Below are positions 54,705 to 61,600 of a DNA stretch of 64,000 nucleotides, piece by piece. Origin of the DNA: JAGNLA01 sp964639885 (GTDB taxonomy: Bacteria > Caldisericota > Caldisericia > JAAYUI01). Made by a program: the position numbers and the translations under genes. The notes under the pieces were generated by a model. It saw nothing but the letters and a program-made list of their open reading frames with translations. It was not told where the DNA came from and searched no databases. The DNA is taken from positions 1-64,000 of the forward strand of contig CAZXEH010000004.1 in NCBI GenBank assembly GCA_964639885.1, read 5' to 3'. Position 1 is the stretch's first letter. Each line of letters opens with the position of its first letter.

Positions 54705-54783
54705 GTCTTCGTAAGACCCTGTGCAAAAGAAAACCACAAAACCAAAAGTGGTGGTCGGTGTCAAACTGTAAGGAGGTTTGAAT

Positions 54784-55608
54784 ATGGAAAGAGTAGTTTA
54801 TGATGGAAAGCCAAAATGGCATATCGGCGTGTGGATTGCCGTTGCCGTGCTCGCACTGATCGTTATTTTCAACAGCTTCACAACCATTGAGGCCGGAACC
54901 GTCGGTGTCGTCTACAGATTCGGAGCAATTACAGGCTATGTCCCTGAAGGGCTTCATTTCATCGTCCCATTCGTCGACAGCGTCAGACCGATCAGCATCC
55001 AGAAGCAGAAGATTCAGTTTGATGCTGCATCGTTTACAATGTCTGCACAGGAAGTGACTCTCACAATCGCTGTCAACTTCAGGATTCTCCCAAGCTCCGC
55101 CCCATACATCATGGGCAACATCGGTAACATCTCGGATGTTGAAGAGAAGTTGCTTGGACCGAAGATCAACGACATCGTCAAATCAATCGTTTCCCAGTAC
55201 CCGACGGACAAAATCCACCTTAACCGCGAAAAGATCAAACTGGAGGCCACAACAAAACTCAACGCTGCCGTCCAGTACGACGATGATGAAAAGAAGGTTC
55301 CAACCGGCATCATCATCGAGGACGTGAACCTGGTCAACATCCTGTTCTCCGAGCAGTACACACAGGCAATCGAAGCAAAGCAGGTTGCAGAGCAGAAGGT
55401 TCAGGAAACAGAGTTCAACAGGCAGAAGGCGCTCAAGGACAAGGAAATCGCCCAGATTCAGGGTGAGGCAGAAAAAATCAAGCAGCAGTCGATTGGCGTC
55501 TCTCTGACTCCGCTGATCATCCAGAACAAATGGATCGAGAAGTGGGATGGCAAAGTGCCAACCGTTGTCGGAAACGAGAGCCTTATCATCGATCCATTCA
55601 AAAAATAA
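54784..55608 (+). CDS. SPFH/prohibitin-like membrane protein (274 aa)
   Basis: The ATG at 54784 sits 7 nt after AAGGAGG. One N-terminal membrane helix (about 15-36, WIAVAVLALIVIFNSF) leads into an SPFH/band-7 domain: TVGVVYRFGAITGYVPEGLH and IVPFVDSVRPISIQKQKIQF, then AVNFRIL. The C-terminal part is a coiled coil (EAKQVAEQKVQETEFNRQKA, KDKEIAQIQGEAEKIKQQS). Prohibitins and HflK/C-type proteins form membrane-bound rings that scaffold proteases or organise microdomains. It is the first gene of a plus-strand operon with an ABC-2 exporter. An association with an exporter, between two giant surface protein genes, suggests an envelope-organising role, but this is inference. Confidence 0.93.
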   Translation: MERVVYDGKPKWHIGVWIAVAVLALIVIFNSFTTIEAGTVGVVYRFGAITGYVPEGLHFIVPFVDSVRPISIQKQKIQFDAASFTMSAQEVTLTIAVNFRILPSSAPYIMGNIGNISDVEEKLLGPKINDIVKSIVSQYPTDKIHLNREKIKLEATTKLNAAVQYDDDEKKVPTGIIIEDVNLVNILFSEQYTQAIEAKQVAEQKVQETEFNRQKALKDKEIAQIQGEAEKIKQQSIGVSLTPLIIQNKWIEKWDGKVPTVVGNESLIIDPFKK

Positions 55609-55616
55609 GGAGCAAT

Positions 55617-56701
55617 ATGGAATTTGCAATAACTGCCGAGGGCGTGAAACGTAACTACGGCAGGTTTGAGGCGCTCAAAAACGTCAGCTTCAAGGTTCCA
55701 AAGGGTTCAATCTTCGGCTTCCTCGGGCCAAACGGTGCCGGCAAAACAACAACACTTTATACATTACTCGGACTTCTTCCACAGAAGGAGGGATCAATCG
55801 AGGTTCTTGGACTCAACCCGCTCAGGCAGGGTGATGAAATGAGGGCAAGGGTCGGTTGCCTGCTTGAAGAGCCAGGTCTGTACGAAACCCTTTCAGTAAG
55901 GGCCAACCTTGAGTTCTTCGGCAGGGCGCAGTTGATGGATGAGAAACTCATGCAGTCCAGAATCGTTGAGCTGCTTGAGTATTTCGAGCTGTCAGATTTT
56001 GCCAGAANNNNNNNNNNNNNNNNNNNNNNNNNNNNNNNNNNNNNNNNNNNNNNNNNNNNNNNNNNNNNNNNNNNNNNNNNNNNNNNNNNNNNNNNNNNNN
56101 NNNNNNNCAGTCCAGAATCGTTGAGCTGCTTGAGTATTTCGAGCTGTCAGATTTTGCCAGAACGAGGGCAGCCAGGCTCAGCAAGGGTATGAAGCAAAAA
56201 TGCGCCCTTGCACGAGCCATGCTTGCCAACCCAGAAATCCTGTTCCTCGATGAGCCTACGGCAAACCTTGACCCCGAAGCATCGATTGCTTTCAGGGATC
56301 TGGTTTTGGAGCTTGCCAGGCAGCACAACATAACCGTTTTCCTCAATACCCACAGGCTTGACGAGGCACAGAGAATCTGCGACCACATAGCCATCATCAA
56401 GAGTGGTGTTGTCCAGATGTCTGGTTCAGTTGCCACCCTGCTTTCCGGAAACGGCTTCATAACCGTCAGGGTGAAGGCGGAAGGCATCCCTGAGAGGATT
56501 TCTGAAAAACTCTCCGGTTTCACGCTTGAAACATCGGTTGAAGGTGAAAACCTCACAGTGAAACTCTCCAAAAATGAACAGATTCCTGAGCTTGTGACAA
56601 AACTCGTCCAGCTTGGACTCAAAATCTTTGAGGTTAAACCTGACAGGCTTTCGCTTGAAGAGCTGTTCATGGAGGTTATGGAGGGCGAACATGTGGCGTG
56701 A
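55617..56701 (+). CDS. ABC-2 type transporter ATPase (309 aa after gap repair)
   Basis: The gene contains 100 N flanked by an exact 55-bp duplication. Deleting the Ns and one copy leaves 930 nt, exactly 310 codons, with no frame break. Motifs: Walker A GPNGAGKTT (residues 37-45), Q-loop region at VGCLLEEPGLYETLSV, signature LSKGMKQK, Walker B PEILFLDEP with the D-loop TANLDPEA, and the H-loop in LNTHRLDEA. The length and C-terminal extension (ELFMEVMEGEHVA) fit the DRA/Nat-type ATPases that power ABC-2 exporters. It starts 8 nt after the SPFH stop (AAGGAG site) and overlaps the permease by 11 nt. Substrate unknown; drugs, lipids, polysaccharide or peptides are all possible. Confidence 0.93.
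55953..56007. repeat. 55-bp assembly duplicate, left copy (gap in ABC ATPase)
   Basis: Identical to 56108-56162 across the N run; the same length as the duplicate at the other gap. Encodes the same QSRIVELLEYFELSDFAR segment twice, once per contig end. Confidence 0.95.
56008..56107. other. Scaffold gap (100 N), probably of zero true length
   Basis: A placeholder gap of exactly 100 N with a 55-bp exact overlap on both sides. Closing it restores a complete ATPase between Walker A and the signature motif at normal family spacing. Confidence 0.95.
56108..56162. repeat. 55-bp assembly duplicate, right copy (gap in ABC ATPase)
   Basis: Second copy of 55953-56007; continues in frame into TRAARLSKGMKQK. 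Confidence 0.95.
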
Positions 56702-57413
56702 CATGAAACTTGTTGCCATGAAGGAATTCTGGCAGTCACTGACAAACAAGGAGATAGTAATCGGCATGGCCATCCTCCCGTTCTATCTTGGCATCATCAT
56801 GCCGCTCTCCTTCAGCTCGATCCCAATCCCTGGATTCATTGAAGGCACGCTTCCATTGATTCTAATCCTGCTCCTGTCATTCATGGGATCAATGGGGTCG
56901 TCGATCTTCGTTGTCTACGCCTTCGCCGGCGAACGTGAAGCAAACACCCTTCCAACGCTTCTTTCAACCAGACTCTCGGATTCAGCACTCGTCTTTGGAA
57001 AGATGCTGTTTTCGTTTGTAACGGCCATGATCCTCAACGCCCTCACATTCATCACGTTCACAACAACACTCTCGATCAGCCTTGGAAGTGTTGCAAAAGC
57101 TGTCAATCCGATACTCAATCCGACGTTTGCGGTTGGCATTATCCTGGTGCCAATGTTGTTCGCCCTATTTTCAATCGCCATGGGAATGCTGATTTCTACA
57201 AAGATTCTCAACACAAAGGCAGCATCAGGCGTTAGCGTGCTTCCGGAGATCCCAATCATCGGTGCGTTCGGTTTTATGCTGATCGCCAATCCGTTCAGGC
57301 TGACAACCCTTCAAAACATCTTCGTGGTTTGCGCCATTCTCGTAGCCCTCACCTCGGTTTTCATGGTCATTACCCTCGGACTGTTCAAGCGCGAAAGGAT
57401 GATCATCAGATGA
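56691..57413 (+). CDS. ABC-2 type transporter permease (240 aa)
   Basis: The start is the ATG at 56691 (MWRDMKLVAMKEFWQSLTNK), which overlaps the ATPase stop by 11 nt, typical of coupled ABC pairs. About six membrane helices are visible: IGMAILPFYLGIIMPLSFSS; LPLILILLLSFMGSMGSSIF; FSFVTAMILNALTFITFTT; FAVGIILVPMLFALFSIAMG; GVSVLPEIPIIGAFGFMLI; and IFVVCAILVALTSVFMVITL. The cytoplasmic segment FAGEREANTLPTLLSTRLSD is the E-R-E-x-x-T-L-x-x-L-L-s-T signature of ABC-2 permeases. With the ATPase it would form a half-size exporter that dimerises. Substrate unknown. Confidence 0.93.
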   Translation: MWRDMKLVAMKEFWQSLTNKEIVIGMAILPFYLGIIMPLSFSSIPIPGFIEGTLPLILILLLSFMGSMGSSIFVVYAFAGEREANTLPTLLSTRLSDSALVFGKMLFSFVTAMILNALTFITFTTTLSISLGSVAKAVNPILNPTFAVGIILVPMLFALFSIAMGMLISTKILNTKAASGVSVLPEIPIIGAFGFMLIANPFRLTTLQNIFVVCAILVALTSVFMVITLGLFKRERMIIR

Positions 57414-58444
57414 TCGATACGCCCATAAAGGTTGGCAGGCTCACGCTTGCCAACCGGATTGGAGTTCCACCGATTGTTGGGCAGATGGCAAACGAGGACG
57501 GTTCAGTCTCACAGGCAACGCTTGACCACTACGCAAAGCTTTCAACGTCAGGTGCATCCTGTGTGACAGTGGAAGCGTCTTACATCCACAAAACAGGCCA
57601 GATTCTTCCAAACGAGCTATCAATCGAGGATGACTCGAAAATCGAAGGTCTTTCAATGCTGGCCAAAACGATAAAGTCACAAGGCGTTCCGGCGTTCATC
57701 CAACTTGTTCACGCAGGCAGGATGGGCTGCAATCCTGGATTGATTGCACCATCTCCAGTACCTTACGAGACCCGCACTACTCCAAAAGAGATGACAGAAA
57801 GCGATATCGAAACCCTCAAGGATTGGTACAGGCTGGCAATCAGCCGCGCTGTTGTTGCCGGTTTCGATGGTGTTGAAATCCACTGCGCCCACGGCTACAT
57901 ACTCAGCCAGTTCCTGTCGCCCATCTCAAACCGAAGAACTGACAGTTGGGGTGGAACACTTGACAACCGCTCAAAACTGCTCATTGATGTTGTCAAAATG
58001 GCAAGAGTAATAGCCAAAGACAAGGTTTTGTCGGTGAGATTCGGTGCCAGTGACTGCTACGCCGGCGGACTGAAGCTCACCAATGCTGTAGAAGTAGCAA
58101 AAAGGCTTGAGCAAGAAGGTGTTGACTTGATAAGTGTTTCAATCGGCATCACCCCCTCATCGTTTGGCGGAAGCAGAACAAAGGTCATAATGGGTTTTGT
58201 TCCGCTTTCTGTGGCAATCAAAAGGGTAGTCAAAATGCCGGTCGCTGTAGCCGGAAAGATCACAAAACCTGAACACGCCAGAAGCATTATCGAATCAGGC
58301 AAGGCAGACATAGTGCTTGTTTGCAGGAGCTTGCTGGCCGACCCCCACTGGCCAGCCAAGGTGCTTGTCAAAGACACAGCCCCAATAACACCATGCAAAT
58401 CCTGCAAGGCTTGCGTCCATTTTTCATCTGGCTGTCCTAAATAA
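57410..58444 (+). CDS. Old-Yellow-Enzyme-like NADH:flavin oxidoreductase (344 aa)
   Basis: The start ATG overlaps the permease stop (ATGA). An FMN-binding TIM barrel of the OYE family is clear: PIKVGRLTLANRIGVPPI at the N-terminus, AFIQLVHAGRMG, GVEIHCAHGYILSQFLSP with the active-site H-x-x-H-like segment, NRRTDSWGGTLDNRSK, LSVRFGASD, and AGKITKPEHA followed by ADIVLVCRSLLADPHWPAK. Such enzymes reduce activated C=C bonds or related substrates using NAD(P)H. The C-terminus ends in CKSCKACVHFSSGCPK, a C-x2-C-x2-C-x7-C pattern like the [4Fe-4S] site of the 2,4-dienoyl-CoA reductase/trimethylamine dehydrogenase branch. The last spacing is shorter (about 11-12 there), and the C-terminal FAD/NAD domains are missing. 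It probably needs an electron-transfer partner if the cluster forms. Confidence 0.92.
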   Translation: MIDTPIKVGRLTLANRIGVPPIVGQMANEDGSVSQATLDHYAKLSTSGASCVTVEASYIHKTGQILPNELSIEDDSKIEGLSMLAKTIKSQGVPAFIQLVHAGRMGCNPGLIAPSPVPYETRTTPKEMTESDIETLKDWYRLAISRAVVAGFDGVEIHCAHGYILSQFLSPISNRRTDSWGGTLDNRSKLLIDVVKMARVIAKDKVLSVRFGASDCYAGGLKLTNAVEVAKRLEQEGVDLISVSIGITPSSFGGSRTKVIMGFVPLSVAIKRVVKMPVAVAGKITKPEHARSIIESGKADIVLVCRSLLADPHWPAKVLVKDTAPITPCKSCKACVHFSSGCPK

Positions 58445-58464
58445 GATACTCCTAAAAAACACCA

Positions 58465-58492
58465 AAGCCCTGCTTGTCGGCAGGGCTTTTTT
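58465..58492 (+). terminator. Intrinsic terminator of the SPFH-ABC-OYE operon
   Basis: Stem AAGCCCTGC (58465-58473) / GCAGGGCTT (58480-58488) with loop TTGTCG, followed by a T-run on the plus strand. Confidence 0.92.
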
Positions 58493-58621
58493 ATTGGATC
58501 ATACGATTGCAAAAGATAATACAAATCAACGTTAACAAGGCAACCCTACTTCATTATCCAGCAAGCAGTTGCTTAGTACTGATTTTATCGATGGCTTCGA
58601 TCGTAACCCCCCCTGAAATGA
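58493..58621. other. Spacer between convergent terminators
   Basis: No gene or clear motif is visible in this stretch, apart from a C-rich patch (AACCCCCCCTG near 58605-58616) resembling fragments of the R3 repeats. Confidence 0.4.
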
Positions 58622-58652
58622 AAAAGCCCCCTTTTTGATAAGGGGGCTTTTG
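58622..58652 (-). terminator. Intrinsic terminator of giant gene E
   Basis: Stem AGCCCCCTT (58625-58633) / AAGGGGGCT (58640-58648), with A/T-rich flanks giving a U-run on the minus strand. It lies about 20 nt beyond the E stop codon. Confidence 0.85.
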
Positions 58653-58671
58653 TGATGATTAAACTACTTGC

Positions 58672-61600
58672 TCACGGCATCTTGTCGTATGTGACTGTGA
58701 CAGAGTTGTCAGTTCCGACGAGAGTGTTGCAGCCAAGTCTTCCGGCAACGTCAACAACTGGAACCAGGATTGTGCCGCCCTGAATCTTCGGGACTACTAC
58801 AAGTGTGATTTCCTTGTCATTGAGCTTTGCTTTTGTGCTGCCGATTGTCATGGTGAGGGTGTTGCCATTTATGTTCATTTCGAGTGTGCCACCCTTGCCT
58901 GAGACGTTTGAGACCTTGTTTCCGCCAAGGAACTCAACGAATTCGAACGGAGCCATGATAACTCCTTCGTTGACAACCTTTTCCGTAAGTGTCTGTGGTG
59001 TTCCATCAACGTTTACGCCTGTGTTGCCCACAAACATGACCAGCTTTGTTCTCTTGATGTTCTTGATTTCAACAGTGATGTTGCCAGTTTTATTGCCGGC
59101 AAGATCGGTTGCTTCGATTGTGTAGGTGTTCTTTGATGGGGCCGGGGCGAGCTTAATTGTTGCCTCCCAGATATCGTGAACAACCTTTGCTTCGACTGCT
59201 GTTCCTGCTGCATCCTTGATTGAAACGGTTGAACCCGGATCTACACGGCCAGTGAGTGTGATTGTCTCTGCGCCGATTGGATCTGCAAACTTGTCAACAA
59301 CAACTGATGGTGGCTGAGTGTCAAGGGTTACCCAGACGTTCTTCTTTGTCTGGTTGCCTGAACCGTCTGTTGCGATGACGGTGATGACGTTTTTACCTTC
59401 AACGAGCTTGGCTGTTCCTGAGAATGAGCCGTCGCCTTTTGTTGTTGCTGCTGTGCCGTTGATTGTTACTGTTGCGCCTGATTCTGTCTTACCAGTGATT
59501 GTGATTGATGGCTGGTTGGTGATTGGTGGTGGTGGGTTGACTTCGAGCATCGGTGCTGTCTTGTCTGAACCGACAAGGAGCTTTGTTGAGGCTGAAGCGT
59601 AGTCCGGTGATGAAGCTTCAATCTTGAGGAAGCCTGTTGAGGCCGGTGCTACTTCGATTTCAACTTCACCCTTTGCTGATGTTGACTTTGTCTGCTCAAC
59701 GCCAAGTCCTGAGATTACGACCTTTGCGCCGGCAACTGGTGCGCCTGTTCCAAATTCCTTGACCTTGACCACGAGCTTTGTCGAGGCTTTTGGTGCAAGC
59801 GGTTCAAGTGAGTCAACTTCAATGGCAAGTCCCTTGCCAACGTCGAGTGAGAAGACCTTGACGCCGAAGTATTCCGGTGTGGTCATTGCGATTGTGTACT
59901 TGCAGTCGCTTGTTGTGCAGAACCACTTGTTCTTTTCAAGATAGTAGAGGTTGAGTGTTGATTCGCCTGTGCCTGTTGGTGTGTATTCGATTGTGGTTTC
60001 GACACCCTTTTCGTTGAACTCTGAATTCTTGCAGCGTCCATAGACTGAGTGCTCGTGCTGGTTGCCCTTGAGAAGGACAAGGCCGTTTTCGTTCATTCTG
60101 AGATCGCGCATGTCAGCCGGTGTTACGACTGCAATGAGCTGGTTGTCGAAGTTGTAGATGAGGTCGTAGTTGTTTTCATTGAGGAAGTTCTTGCCGATTT
60201 CTGTTCTGTCCGGTGAGGATGCGTCAAGAAGCTGGACGTTTGGTGGTGAAATCTGTGCAACCTTGTCTGGCCATGCTTCCCAGTCGAGATAGAACACGCC
60301 GTCATTGCTGACTGTGTACTTGAATCTGCGTTCCATGTAGCGCGGGTCTGTTCTGAATCTTGGTGGGTAACCGGCAACGTCTGCCTGGTTGAGGTTGTTT
60401 ACATAGGCGTTGTCACCGACGAGACCGCCGAGATAGAGAGCATCTTCTGCCCAGACGTAGAAGCTTGTCTGTGCGTTGACGTCAAGACCGAGTGTGTCGT
60501 GATAGTCAAGCTTTTTGTTTCTGTCCAGGTCGGCAAACAGTGCACCGCCCCAGTATGGGTTGTTGTAGATGTTGCCAAGTCCCCAGCCTCTGACGAGCGG
60601 TTCAGTTGAGCCTTCGACCATGAATTCAAGGTTCGGAGGAAGGAGCTTGTTGATTGCCCAACCCTTCATTGACGGGTCTTTCGGGTTCACATAGTCAACT
60701 TCCCATTCGTTTTTGTCTCTGTACCAGAAGCTGGTGGTGTTGTATTCAACATAACCTGAGACAACTCTTGAACGGCACTTCTGATAGGTGAGGTCTGATG
60801 CAAGGACAAATCCGCCGAACTGATAGAGTTCCTGGTTGTCCGGGTTGATTGCGTTTGCAAGTCCATCGTTCTTTTCCGATGCGTCAAAGTCGAAGCCTAC
60901 ATGCGGGTAGAGCTTTGAGGCACATGGGTTTGTGACGCATGGGCTGAAGTCGAAGTCAAATGATGACGGTCTTGTGACAAACGGTGTGAAGCGTGATGTG
61001 TTCTTGACGCCGCCGCCGCAGACGCTGACGCCCTTGGTGACGCCCTTAACAAGGCGCCCTTCTGCGTCAAAGACTGTTACCTGGACTCTGTAAACACGGT
61101 TGTCTGCTGCTGTCATGACGAAGTCTGGGTCGCCCGGTGTTGAGTAAGAGACCATTGACGGATCGTCAACGTTGATGATGTCGTAAGTTACCTTTGGATT
61201 TTCAACGTTTACAACTACCTGGCCTCTGTGCTTCCTGTCAGCTGTGTAGACGTAGACGATGAACTGGTGAGCCTTTGTCCATGCTTCTTCAGCTGGGTCG
61301 CCCGGCTGGCCCTTCCATGAGGTTGAGTCGTTGCAGGTGACGCCCTTGAAGACGTACTTGCCTGAGGCTGCGCCTGTGAAGTTGATTTCGATTGGTCTGA
61401 ACGGAAGTGAGATGCTTTCAGCGCAGTCCTTGATGTCAAGTGATCTGATTGAGTAAAGCTCTTCGTTGTTTACGATTTCCTGGTCACGGTTGTGAAGGTC
61501 GGTTCTGACGAAGTAGTACTGAGGGAGAGTTGCCTGTCTGCCGTAATAGTACCAGTTATCCGGATGTGGATCTTTGAAGAGGAAGTTCCAGACGTTCTTT

